In this document: one piece after another, positions 7,925-15,881 of the stretch
Layout: every line of letters starts with the position of its first letter
Numbering within the stretch: the stretch's first letter is position 1
DNA from: Variovorax sp. 679
Lineage (GTDB): Bacteria; Pseudomonadota; Gammaproteobacteria; Burkholderiales; Burkholderiaceae_C
Length of the DNA: 64,000 bases
Direction of reading: 5' to 3'
Assembly (NCBI RefSeq): GCF_003952185.1
Contig: NZ_RXFS01000013.1
Span: 124,001-188,000 of the forward strand
The notes under the pieces: generated by a model
What the model was told of the DNA's origin: nothing
What the model saw: only the letters and a program-made list of their open reading frames with translations
The model's database searches: none
Position numbers and translations under genes: made by a program

Positions 7925-8944
7925 ATGCAGATCGTCATCACCGGCGGCGCCGGTTTTCTGGGCGCGCGACTCGCGCGCACGCTGCTGAAGCAAGGCAGCC
8001 TCTCGCTGGCCGGTGAGCCGGCCCGGCCCATCGAACGCATCACGCTGGTCGACCGCGCGGCCCCGCCGGCCGACCTCGCGGCCGATGCGCGCATCGCCGC
8101 CATCACCGGCGACCTGAACGCGCAGCTCGCGGCCGAGGCCGATGCCAGGCCCTGGCGCGAAGCCGACGCCATCTTCCACCTGGCCGCGGCGGTGAGCGGC
8201 GAATGCGAGGCCGACTTCGACCTCGGCATGCGCAGCAACTTCGCTGCCACGCATGCGCTGCTCGAACGGGTGCGCGCGCTGGGGACAAAACCCGTGCTGG
8301 TGTTCGCCAGCTCGCTCGCGGTGTTCGGCGACTCGCCCGAGCAGCCGTTGCCGAAGGTGATCGAGGACCACACGCTGCCCACGCCGCAGACCAGCTACGG
8401 CATCCAGAAATTCATTGGTGAACAGCTGGTGGCCGATTTCACCCGCAAAGGCTTCGTGCGCGGGCGCAGCGTGCGGCTCATGACGGTGAGCGTGCGCCCG
8501 GGCAAGCCCAACGGCGCGGCTTCGGGCTTCTTCAGCGGAATGATCCGCGAGCCGCTGGCCGGACTGCCTGCCGCCTGCCCCGTGCCCGATGCGACGCCTG
8601 TCGCCATTGCGTCACCCGCGCGCACCATCGAAGGCATCGTCCGCGCCGCCGAGGCGAGCGATGCGCAGTGGGGTCCGCGCACCGCGCTCAACCTGCCCTC
8701 CCTGGCCACCACGGTGGGCGAGATGGCCGCAGCGCTGGAGCGCGTGGCCGGCAAGGCGGCCACCGCCCTGCTCGACCGCACGCCCGACCCGACGATCATG
8801 CGCATCGTGAAGACATGGCCCGGCCATATCGAGACCGCGCGCGCGGAGGCGCTGGGCCTGTCGGCCGACGAGAGCTTCGAGGCCGTCATTCGAGAGTACG
8901 TCCGTGAAAATCCCGACGCGGTGAAGCTTCCGGTTACGGCATAG
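7925..8944 (+). CDS. denD: NAD-dependent epimerase/dehydratase, probable D-erythronate dehydrogenase
   Basis: 339 residues, extended-SDR fold. GGAGFLG at residues 7-13 binds NAD; Asp43 (LVD) supports NAD over NADP; Ser130, Tyr158 and Lys162 (YGIQK) are the catalytic residues. The overall pattern matches DenD, which oxidises D-erythronate at C2 in four-carbon sugar-acid catabolism. A complete TRAP uptake system follows 51 bp downstream, fitting import of a sugar acid. The later den/otn/ltn kinase and decarboxylase genes are not nearby. The ATG at 7925 follows AGGAGACAAG. Confidence 0.82.
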   Translation: MQIVITGGAGFLGARLARTLLKQGSLSLAGEPARPIERITLVDRAAPPADLAADARIAAITGDLNAQLAAEADARPWREADAIFHLAAAVSGECEADFDLGMRSNFAATHALLERVRALGTKPVLVFASSLAVFGDSPEQPLPKVIEDHTLPTPQTSYGIQKFIGEQLVADFTRKGFVRGRSVRLMTVSVRPGKPNGAASGFFSGMIREPLAGLPAACPVPDATPVAIASPARTIEGIVRAAEASDAQWGPRTALNLPSLATTVGEMAAALERVAGKAATALLDRTPDPTIMRIVKTWPGHIETARAEALGLSADESFEAVIREYVRENPDAVKLPVTA

Positions 8945-8995
8945 TCGGACCAAGCGCGCCTGACGCGCTCCTGAACCAAACTCCCCGGAGACACC

Positions 8996-9964
8996 ATGAA
9001 ATTCGGCCCCATCGCCGCCGCTTGCCTTTCGCTCGCCCTGAGCTCGGTCGCCTTCGCGCAGACGACCATGAAGATCAGCATCTCGACCGCGCAGAACTCG
9101 CACCAGGGCGTTGCCATCGACACCTTCGCCAAGGAAGTCGAGAAGCGCACCGGCGGCCGGTACAAGGTGCAAACCTTCTACAACGGCGCTCTCGGCGGGG
9201 AACGCGAGTCGATCGAGGCCGTGCAGCTGGGCACGCAGGAGCTCGCGTTCTCCTCGACCGGCCCGGTGCCGAACTTCGTGCCCGAAACGAAGATCCTCGA
9301 CGTGCCCTTCCTGTTCCGCGACAAGGCCCATGCGCGCGCGGTGCTCGACGGCCCCATCGGGCAGGACCTGCTGACCAAGTTCGACGCCAAGGGCTTCAAG
9401 GCGCTGGCATGGGCCGAGAACGGCTTCCGCCACATGACCAACAGCAAGCGCGACGTGAAGGCACCTGAAGACCTCAAGGGCTTGAAGATGCGCACGATGG
9501 AGAACCCGGTGCACATCGCGGCCTACAAGGGCTTCGGCATCATCACCACGCCCATGGCCTTCCCCGAGGTGTTCACCGCGCTGCAGCAGGGCACGGTCGA
9601 TGGCCAGGAGAACCCGCTGCCGGTCATCATCTCGGCCAAGTTCGACCAGGTGCAGAAGCACCTGTCGCTCACGGGCCACGTCTACTCGCCCTGCATCTTC
9701 CTGATGAACAAGGCGAGCTTCGACAAGCTCAGCGCGGCCGACAAGCAGGCCTTCATCGATGCCGCCAAGGAAGGCACCAAGGCCAACCGCGCGCGCGTCG
9801 ACGAGGACGACGCCAAGGGCGTGGCCGACCTGCGCGCCAAGGGCATGACGGTGATCGACAACGTCGACAAGGCGAAGTTCGTGGCCGCGCTCGCGCCGGT
9901 CAATGCCCAGTTCGAGAAGGAATTCGGCAAGGCCAACCTCGACAAGATCCGCGACTACAAGTGA
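8996..9964 (+). CDS. TRAP transporter solute-binding protein (DctP family)
   Basis: 322 residues with an N-terminal signal peptide (cut after AFAQ, near residue 22) and a DctP domain. Typical pieces are NGALGGERESIEAVQLGTQEL, MRTMENPVHIAAYKGFG and the ligand-carboxylate Arg in the LKMRTMENP segment. It captures an organic acid in the periplasm and hands it to the DctQ/DctM permease encoded next. RBS GGAG at 8986-8989. The neighbouring denD suggests an erythronate- or threonate-like substrate. Ends with TGA overlapping the GTG start of dctQ. Confidence 0.93.
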   Translation: MKFGPIAAACLSLALSSVAFAQTTMKISISTAQNSHQGVAIDTFAKEVEKRTGGRYKVQTFYNGALGGERESIEAVQLGTQELAFSSTGPVPNFVPETKILDVPFLFRDKAHARAVLDGPIGQDLLTKFDAKGFKALAWAENGFRHMTNSKRDVKAPEDLKGLKMRTMENPVHIAAYKGFGIITTPMAFPEVFTALQQGTVDGQENPLPVIISAKFDQVQKHLSLTGHVYSPCIFLMNKASFDKLSAADKQAFIDAAKEGTKANRARVDEDDAKGVADLRAKGMTVIDNVDKAKFVAALAPVNAQFEKEFGKANLDKIRDYK

Positions 9965-10455
9965 AAGATAAATTCCTGAGCATCGAGCGCCTGACCACCG
10001 GCTTCTCGATGCTGATGGCCTGCGCGATGCTGGTCGTCGCGGCGAGCCTGGGCATGTTCCAGATCATCACCCGCTTCGTGCTGGAGCAGCCGGCCGAGTG
10101 GAGCGAGATCCTCATCCGCGTGAGCCTCATCTGGATGGTGTTCCTCGGCATCCCCACCGCGTTCCGCCAGGGCGCGATGGTGAGCGTGGACGTCCTCTAT
10201 CGCTGGAGCCCGCCGCGCATCCGCCGCGTGCTCGACGCCGTGGTGAGCCTCGCCGCGCTGGCGCTGATGCTGGTCGTGCTGTGGTGGGGCTGGGACTACG
10301 CGATACGCGGGCGCGTGCAGTCGATGGCCGGGCTCGAGAGCGTCTCGATGCTGTGGTCATACCTGGCGCTGCCCGTCGGCTCGCTTTTCTGCCTGTTCGG
10401 CATCGTCGGCAATTTTCTCGATCCCAAGCGGCTCGAACTGGAGACCGCGCAATGA
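9961..10455 (+). CDS. TRAP transporter small permease (DctQ family)
   Basis: 164 residues with four hydrophobic segments (first FSMLMACAMLVVAASLGMF, last YLALPVGSLFCLFGIVGNF) and the DctQ core PAEWSEILIRVSLIWMVFLG. It is the small membrane subunit coupling the binding protein to the large permease. The start is GTG at 9961, overlapping the dctP stop (GTGA). The gap to dctM is unusually long (85 bp) for a TRAP operon and contains a hairpin-forming element. Confidence 0.9.
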   Translation: MKDKFLSIERLTTGFSMLMACAMLVVAASLGMFQIITRFVLEQPAEWSEILIRVSLIWMVFLGIPTAFRQGAMVSVDVLYRWSPPRIRRVLDAVVSLAALALMLVVLWWGWDYAIRGRVQSMAGLESVSMLWSYLALPVGSLFCLFGIVGNFLDPKRLELETAQ

Positions 10456-10458
10456 GCG

Positions 10459-10537
10459 CCGCGCCGGGCCGCCCCAAGCAAGCGAACGGCCCCCTCGGGG
10501 GGCGGCGAGGACACGAAGTGCCGAGCGTGGGGGCTAC
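10459..10537 (+). repeat. Structured intergenic element inside the TRAP operon
   Basis: The dctQ-dctM gap holds a GC-rich element with the hairpin GCCCCC-TC-GGGGGC (about 10490-10505) and the tail GAGGACACGAAGTGCCGAGCG ahead of dctM. From memory similar sequences are scattered between genes in Variovorax/Acidovorax-type genomes, making it a candidate dispersed repeat. No second copy was found in this window. It could be a small palindromic mobile unit or an mRNA-processing signal. Confidence 0.5.
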
Positions 10538-10540
10538 ATC

Positions 10541-11818
10541 ATGAGCACCGTGATGGTCGCGACGATGGTGCTGTGCTTCGCACTGTCGATTTCGGTGGCG
10601 GTGTCCATCGGGCTGGCGTCGATCCTGGGCATCCAGGTGACCAACGCCAACATGCTGATCTCCGTGAAGGAGATGTTCAACTCGATCAACAAGTTTCCGC
10701 TGGCTGCCATCCCGTTCTTCATCCTGGCGGGCAACCTGATGGAAACCGGCGGCATCTCGCGCCGGCTGGTGGAGTTCGCCAAGAGCATCGTGGGCGGCGT
10801 GCAGGGCGGCCTGCCGATGACCTGCGTGCTCACCTGCATGATCTTCGCGGCGGTGTCGGGCTCGTCGGTGGCAACCACCTTCGCTATCGGCGCCATCCTG
10901 ATCCCCGCGCTCATCAAGCACGGCTATCCCACTTCGTACGCGGCGGCCCTGCAGGCCACCAGCGCGGAGCTGGGCGTGATCATTCCGCCGTCGATCCCGA
11001 TGATCCTGTACGGCGTGAGCGCCGAAGTGTCCATCGGCGAGCTGTTCATCGCGGGCTTCGGCCCCGGCATCCTGATCAGCCTGGCGCTGATGCTCTTCGT
11101 GTGGGTCTACTGCAAGTGGAAGGGCTGGGGCAAGAACGACGGCGAGGGCCGCATGCCCTTCGGCCGCGCGCTGTGGCAGGCGGGCTGGGCGCTGCTGATG
11201 CCGGTGATCATCCTCGGCGGCATCTACGGCGGTATCTTCACGCCGACCGAAGCCTCCGCCGTGGCGGTGTTCTACGCGCTGGTGGTGGGCATGGTGATCT
11301 ACCGCGAGATCAGGCCGAAGGATCTGTACGTCATCCTGCGCAAGTCGGTGATGTCGTCGGCGGTGATCATGTTCATCATCGCCAACGCGGGGCTGTTCGC
11401 GTTCCTGATCACCCGTGCGGGCGTTCCCGACGCCATCGGCCACTGGCTGCAGGAGGTGCTGAAGTCGCCGGCGATGTTCCTGCTGGGGGTGAACGCGGCG
11501 CTCTTCGTGATCGGCATGTTCATCGAGACCAGCGCGGCGATCATCGTGCTCGCGCCGATCCTGGCACCTGTCGCGGTGCACTTCGGCATCGACCCGGTGC
11601 ACTTCGGCCTGATCATGGTGGTGAACCTCGCGCTGGGCATGATCACGCCGCCCTTCGGCGTGAACCTGTTCGCGGCCTGTACCGTGGCGCGGATATCGCT
11701 GGATCGCATCGTGAAGCACCTGGTGCCTTTCGTGCTGGTGATCCTGGCGTGCCTGATGGTGATCACCTACGTGCCCTGGGTCTCGCTGGCGCTGCGCGAC
11801 CTGGTCTACGCCAGGTAG
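10541..11818 (+). CDS. TRAP transporter large permease (DctM family)
   Basis: 425 residues, the usual DctM length, with about twelve hydrophobic segments. Conserved stretches include NKFPLAAIPFFILAGNLME, GIYGGIFTPTEASAVAVFYA and MVVNLALGMITPPFGVNLF. It carries the sodium-coupled transport step of the TRAP system. Third gene of the denD-dctPQM set. It ends 13 bp from the stop of the convergent AraC-type gene, leaving no room for a separate terminator. Confidence 0.93.
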   Translation: MSTVMVATMVLCFALSISVAVSIGLASILGIQVTNANMLISVKEMFNSINKFPLAAIPFFILAGNLMETGGISRRLVEFAKSIVGGVQGGLPMTCVLTCMIFAAVSGSSVATTFAIGAILIPALIKHGYPTSYAAALQATSAELGVIIPPSIPMILYGVSAEVSIGELFIAGFGPGILISLALMLFVWVYCKWKGWGKNDGEGRMPFGRALWQAGWALLMPVIILGGIYGGIFTPTEASAVAVFYALVVGMVIYREIRPKDLYVILRKSVMSSAVIMFIIANAGLFAFLITRAGVPDAIGHWLQEVLKSPAMFLLGVNAALFVIGMFIETSAAIIVLAPILAPVAVHFGIDPVHFGLIMVVNLALGMITPPFGVNLFAACTVARISLDRIVKHLVPFVLVILACLMVITYVPWVSLALRDLVYAR

Positions 11819-11831
11819 CCGGCACGCTGCT

Positions 11832-12614
11832 TCAGGGCGTACGGCGCAGGTACACGCTGGGCGGCACGCCCAGCGTGCGCCGGAACATGGCGGTGAAGGC
11901 GCTCGGGCTCTCGTAGCCGTGCGCCAGCGCCACCTCGAGGATCGACGCACCCGCCGCGAGCCGGGGCAGGCTCAGCAGCAGCCGGGCCTGCCGGCACCAG
12001 GCACCGAAGTTGATGCCCGTCTCGCGCTGGAACAGGCGCGCGAGGGTGCGGGTGTTCATGTGCAGGCGCCCGGCCCAGTCGTCCAGCGTGGCGGGCAACG
12101 ACGGATCGCGCACCAGCTCCTCGCACAACGCGGCCAGCCGTGCATGGCGCGGCATCGGAACATGCAGCGAAAGCGCAGGCGCGGCCTCCATCTCGTCGAG
12201 CAGCAGTTCCATCACGCGCTCGTCGCGGCCGCCCGGCGCATAGTCCAGCGGCAGCGACACGGCCGCGACGATCAGCGCGCGCAGCAGTTCGCTCACCTGG
12301 ATCACCCGGCACTCGCCGCCCAGATCGGCGCGCATGCCGGGTTCGACGAACACGGTGCGCATCCGCACCTCGCCCGCCATGCGGATCTGGTGCTCCATGC
12401 CGCCCGGCACCCACACGCCCCGCCCGGTCGGCACCACCCAGCTGCCGGCCGCGGCGCTCACCAGCATCACGCCCGAGATCGCATGGATGAGCTGCCCGCG
12501 CCGGTGCGTGTGCGGCGGGATGAAGGCGTCGCCGGCCGGGTCGGTCGCCAGCACCGCGACGGCTCGCGGGGTCGACTCGCCCTCTTCCGGGCGCAGGTTG
12601 ATCGGGTTGTCCAT
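11832..12614 (-). CDS. AraC-family transcriptional regulator
   Basis: 260 residues: an N-terminal cupin sensor domain (HTHRRGQLIHAISGVMLV) and a C-terminal AraC double helix-turn-helix (GRLHMNTRTLARLFQRETG and ILEVALAHGYESPSAFTAMFRR). The ATG at 12614 was chosen; an ATG at 12707 adds a basic unconserved leader that would reach into the divergent promoter region. It is divergent from an Fsr-like exporter (98-bp gap), which it most likely regulates. Cupin-AraC regulators paired with MFS exporters usually respond to the exported compound. Confidence 0.9.
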   Translation of the reverse strand: MDNPINLRPEEGESTPRAVAVLATDPAGDAFIPPHTHRRGQLIHAISGVMLVSAAAGSWVVPTGRGVWVPGGMEHQIRMAGEVRMRTVFVEPGMRADLGGECRVIQVSELLRALIVAAVSLPLDYAPGGRDERVMELLLDEMEAAPALSLHVPMPRHARLAALCEELVRDPSLPATLDDWAGRLHMNTRTLARLFQRETGINFGAWCRQARLLLSLPRLAAGASILEVALAHGYESPSAFTAMFRRTLGVPPSVYLRRTP

Positions 12615-12712
12615 TTCTCGACGACGCTTGAGGATTCGTAGCAAGAACATCTTCTCACGGCTTCCTACGATGCTTTTTTCACCTCCCCCTGCAAACGAAA
12701 GAAGCAAACGTC

Positions 12713-13903
12713 ATGAACAAGCGCCGACTCGGGCTGCTCACCGGCACCCATGCCGTCAACGACCTCTACCAGGGCCTCGTGCCCGCGCTGCTGCCCTTCA
12801 TGGTGCTGGAGCGCGGCTACAGCTACACGGCCGTCAGCGGGCTGATGCTGGCGGCCACAGGCCTGTCGAGCGTGGTGCAGCCGCTGTTCGGCCTTTACGC
12901 CGACCGCCACCCGCGCAGCTGGCTGGTGCCCACCGGCTTTCTCGTGGCCGCGCTGGGCGTGGTGCTCGCGGGCCTCAGCCAGAGCTACCTGCTGACCTGG
13001 ATCGCCATGGTGCTGTGCGGGCTGGGCATCGCGGCCTACCACCCGCCGGCCACCGTGGCGGCACGCGCGGCCGGCGGCGCCTCGCAGAAGGCGATGAGCG
13101 TGTTCTCGGTGGGCGGCACCATCGGCGCCTCGTTCGCGCCGGTGCTGGCCGCCACGGCGGTCGGCGGCGGGAGCCTGTCGCGCAGCTATTTGCTGGGCCT
13201 GCCGGCAATGGCGATGGGCGCGGTCTGGTTCATCGCGAACGCGCGGCGCGGCGCGGCCCCGGGCGCGGCAGCCGCGTCTGCCCCGAAGCCAGGCGCGCAG
13301 GTGCTGAAGCCGCACAACGACTGGCGCGCCTTCGGGCTGCTGGTCGCGACCATCGTGGGCTGGTCGATTCCGTACGTCACGGTGCTGTCGATGCTGTCGC
13401 TGCGCATCACGCGCGACCTGCAGGGCTCGGCCTTCCAGGGTGCGGCTGCGCTCACGGCATTCACTGCCGCAGGCGCGGTGGGCACGCTGCTCGGCGGCTG
13501 GCTGGGCGACCGCATCGGGCGCATGGGCACGATCCGCGCCGGCTACCTGCTCGCGCTGCCGTCGCTCGCGGGTCTCGTGCTCGCGCCGACCGCCGGCTGG
13601 GCGCTCGCCTGCACCGCGCTGCTCGGCATGTGCATGTTCCTGCCCTTCGCCGCGCAGGTGACGCTGGCGCAGGACTATCTGCCGCGCAACCCGGCCACGG
13701 CGAGCGGCATCGCGCTCGGATTGGCGCTGTCGGTGGGCGGGCTGGTGTCGCCGCTGTTCGGCATGCTGTCGGACGCGCGCGGACTCGGCGTCACGCTGAC
13801 GGCGGTGCTGTGCGTGCTGTGCGCCGCGGCGGTGATGGCACTGCGGCTGCGCAACCGCACGGTGCAGGCCGTGCCGGCCGAAGCCGAAGGGGCCGCCGCC
13901 TGA
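12713..13903 (+). CDS. MFS exporter, fosmidomycin-resistance (Fsr) type
   Basis: 396 residues, about twelve transmembrane segments. N-terminus HAVNDLYQGLVPALLPFM and the GIAAYHPPATVAARAAG segment are hallmarks of the Fsr-like subfamily (E. coli Fsr has the same HP motif). Cytoplasmic loop DRIGRMGTIRAG is the MFS A-type motif of the second half. It probably exports a toxic or excess metabolite; the name does not prove fosmidomycin as substrate. Divergent AraC regulator upstream. No terminator was obvious before the next gene (100 bp). Confidence 0.88.
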   Translation: MNKRRLGLLTGTHAVNDLYQGLVPALLPFMVLERGYSYTAVSGLMLAATGLSSVVQPLFGLYADRHPRSWLVPTGFLVAALGVVLAGLSQSYLLTWIAMVLCGLGIAAYHPPATVAARAAGGASQKAMSVFSVGGTIGASFAPVLAATAVGGGSLSRSYLLGLPAMAMGAVWFIANARRGAAPGAAAASAPKPGAQVLKPHNDWRAFGLLVATIVGWSIPYVTVLSMLSLRITRDLQGSAFQGAAALTAFTAAGAVGTLLGGWLGDRIGRMGTIRAGYLLALPSLAGLVLAPTAGWALACTALLGMCMFLPFAAQVTLAQDYLPRNPATASGIALGLALSVGGLVSPLFGMLSDARGLGVTLTAVLCVLCAAAVMALRLRNRTVQAVPAEAEGAAA

Positions 13904-14003
13904 ACCCTGGCGGCTCCGGGGGCCTGACCGGCCCGGCGCATGTTCGCTGCCAGAATCGGGCGAAGGGCCAAGGGCCGACAACCGACAAGGAGGGGACTGC
14001 GCC

Positions 14004-14471
14004 ATGAATCGATTCCTGAGCTGCCTGCTGGGTAGCGCATTGCTGGCACCGGCGGCCTTCGGCGCCCCGCCCGCAGCGCCTGCCGCACCGGCAGCCCCTG
14101 CATCGGTGGCAGCCGCACCAGCCGATCCCGCAGCCGGCATCCGCGAAGTCGAAGCCGCGGTGCGCGCATGGGCCGCGGCATGGTCCGCGCGGGACGTGGC
14201 GCGCTACCTGGCCGCCTATGCACCCGACTTCGCACCGCCACGCGGCCAGGACCGCAAGGCCTGGGAGGCAGACCGCCGCGCGCGCATCGAGGACAAGGCC
14301 GTCATCAGCGTGGGAATCGACAGCCTCGTCATCAGCGTTCAGGGGCAGTCGGCCACCGCCACCTTCCAGCAGACCTACAGCGCGGACAAGCTGCGCGAAA
14401 AAGGCCGCAAGACACTGGAGCTGCAGCGCGTGGGCAACCGCTGGCTCATACGCAAGGAAAGCGCGGGCTGA
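14004..14471 (+). CDS. Secreted SnoaL/Cds6-like (NTF2-fold) protein
   Basis: 155 residues. Signal peptide to about residue 21 (ends AAFGA), an Ala/Pro-rich linker to about residue 45, then a compact NTF2-like domain: VEAAVRAWAAAWSARDVARYLAAYAPDF, then VISVGIDSLVISVQGQSATATFQQTYSADKL and a final RVGNRWLIRKE strand. This matches the DUF4440/Cds6 domain attached to L,D-transpeptidases and other secreted proteins. No enzyme activity is predicted. Strong RBS AAGGAGGGG at 13987-13995. Confidence 0.8.
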   Translation: MNRFLSCLLGSALLAPAAFGAPPAAPAAPAAPASVAAAPADPAAGIREVEAAVRAWAAAWSARDVARYLAAYAPDFAPPRGQDRKAWEADRRARIEDKAVISVGIDSLVISVQGQSATATFQQTYSADKLREKGRKTLELQRVGNRWLIRKESAG

Positions 14472-14571
14472 AAACCGCCGCAGGAATTGCCCCTGTAAGG
14501 CAAACGGTTCACAGAGATGTCACCACTTGCAACGATGCTGCAGCCCTCGATTCCCGAAAGCTGTGGCTGCC

Positions 14572-15132
14572 ATGTTTCCCACCAAGACCGACAAGGCGCG
14601 CGACGAACTCCAGGGCGGACAGCGCACGCTCAGCCAGCGCGAACGCGCCCTGCTCCTGATGGCCGACGGCCGGCGCTCCCTGACCGATTTCAGTCCGCTG
14701 TTCGCCAACCGGGGTGAGGCCGAACTCGCGATCCAGGGGCTGATCGACAAGGGTTATCTGCAGACCCCGAAGGCTGCAACTGCGGCCGCGCCCGCAACGC
14801 CGCCCGCTGCAGCGCCCTCCGCCCCCGCGCCCATTCCCGCCGCCGAGCCGATCAGCGTCGCCACCTCGGCCGACACATTCGACGGCAAGCGTTCGCTGGC
14901 CACCACGCGCATGTTCCTGTTCGACATCTGCGAGCGCATGTTCGTGCGCCGCGACCCCAAGTTCGCGCTGCAGATGCGCGACGCCCTGCGCGAAGCCCGC
15001 GACCGCCAGGCGATGCTGACCATCGCCGCGCTGATGCTCACCGAGATCGAGAAGACGGCCGGACCCGAGCGCGCCGAATCGCTGCGCGAGCGCATCGACC
15101 GACTGCTGCCGCCGGCCGAGATCGTTCATTAA
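14572..15132 (+). CDS. Conserved protein of unknown function with winged-helix-like N-terminus
   Basis: 186 residues, not recognised as a named family. Residues 15-60 (LSQRERALLLMADGRRSLTDFSPLF then ELAIQGLIDKGYLQ) look like a small winged-helix module of the kind seen in PatA/DUF4388-like regulators. There follows a 40-residue Ala/Pro linker and a helical C-terminal domain with several Arg/Glu-rich helices. It could be a DNA- or protein-binding regulator; no catalytic residues are seen. The ATG at 14572 is the first that starts the folded region. The stop codon is directly followed by an AGA repeat tract. Confidence 0.7.
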   Translation: MFPTKTDKARDELQGGQRTLSQRERALLLMADGRRSLTDFSPLFANRGEAELAIQGLIDKGYLQTPKAATAAAPATPPAAAPSAPAPIPAAEPISVATSADTFDGKRSLATTRMFLFDICERMFVRRDPKFALQMRDALREARDRQAMLTIAALMLTEIEKTAGPERAESLRERIDRLLPPAEIVH

Positions 15133-15156
15133 AGAAGAAGAAGAAGAAGAAAGAAA
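15131..15156 (+). repeat. AAG/AGA simple-sequence tract
   Basis: Five consecutive AGA units and an A-rich extension begin at the stop codon of the preceding gene and stay in phase with it. The tract is striking in a GC-rich genome and could change length by slippage. Confidence 0.75.
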
Positions 15157-15190
15157 AAGCGCCCGGCCGGGCCTGTGACACCATCGCCGG

Positions 15191-15598
15191 ATGAGCGCCC
15201 GGCTCCCCGCACCCCCTTTCTCCGAACGCCTTCGCAATTGGGCCGGGCGGCTCAAGCGCGACGGCGTCACGCTCTGGTTCGCCGGCAGGCACCCGGCCAC
15301 ACCGTGGCATGCCAAGGCGCTGGGAGCATTCGTGGTCGCCTACGCGCTCAGCCCGATCGACCTCATCCCCGACTTCATTCCGGTCCTGGGCTACGTCGAC
15401 GACGTGCTGCTGCTGCCGGGGCTGATCTGGCTGACGATCCGGCTGATTCCGCAAGCGGTTCTCGCGGAGTGCCGCAGCAAGGCCGACGACTGGCTGCGCG
15501 AACGCGGCGCCAAGCCCACCAGCCGGTGGGGCGCGGCCCTCGTCGTGGCGGCATGGGCCGCAGCCTGCCTCGCAGCCTGGCGTCTTTGGTCGGGATAG
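15191..15598 (+). CDS. DUF1232 (YkvA) membrane protein
   Basis: 135 residues. The core is YALSPIDLIPDFIPVLGYVDDVLLLPGLIWL (residues about 52-84), the defining DUF1232 motif with paired Pro and Asp residues. A second hydrophobic helix at the C-terminus (GAALVVAAWAAACLAAWRLW) suggests membrane anchoring. Function unknown across the family. Lies 58 bp after the previous gene and ends just upstream of the glycine riboswitch. Confidence 0.88.
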   Translation: MSARLPAPPFSERLRNWAGRLKRDGVTLWFAGRHPATPWHAKALGAFVVAYALSPIDLIPDFIPVLGYVDDVLLLPGLIWLTIRLIPQAVLAECRSKADDWLRERGAKPTSRWGAALVVAAWAAACLAAWRLWSG

Positions 15599-15629
15599 CG
15601 CGAACGGCCTGCGCTATCCACTACACTCC

Positions 15630-15835
15630 CCGGGGTCAGGAGAGAGCCCCGCACGCCGGGGCCGCCGAAGGCGCAGGGGTTTCCCGAACGCTCAGGCAAA
15701 AGGACTGACGAGGCGCCGGTGAACACCGGCGTTTCCTTGCTGGAGAGAGGTCGTTGCCCGCAGGCGGCGGCCCACCGAAGGAGCAAACCCCGATCGTGGG
15801 GCGAATCTCTCAGGTAAAGCGGACAGCAGGGGTGG
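15630..15835 (+). promoter_or_regulatory. Tandem glycine riboswitch (gcvT leader)
   Basis: Two glycine aptamers in series. Aptamer 1 runs from GGAGAGAGCCCC (about 15639) through GCCGAAGGCGCA to CTCAGGCAAAAGGAC (15691-15705). Aptamer 2 runs from TGGAGAGAGG (15741) through CCGAAGGAGCAA to CTCTCAGGTAAAGCGGACAG (15807-15828). The paired GGAGAG...CTCAGG signatures are diagnostic. It lies 46 bp before the gcvT start and in known cases turns expression on when glycine binds. Confidence 0.96.
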
Positions 15836-15881
15836 CCCATGGCTTGCGTCATGGATTTCGACTGCCCCTTTGGAGTGCCCC

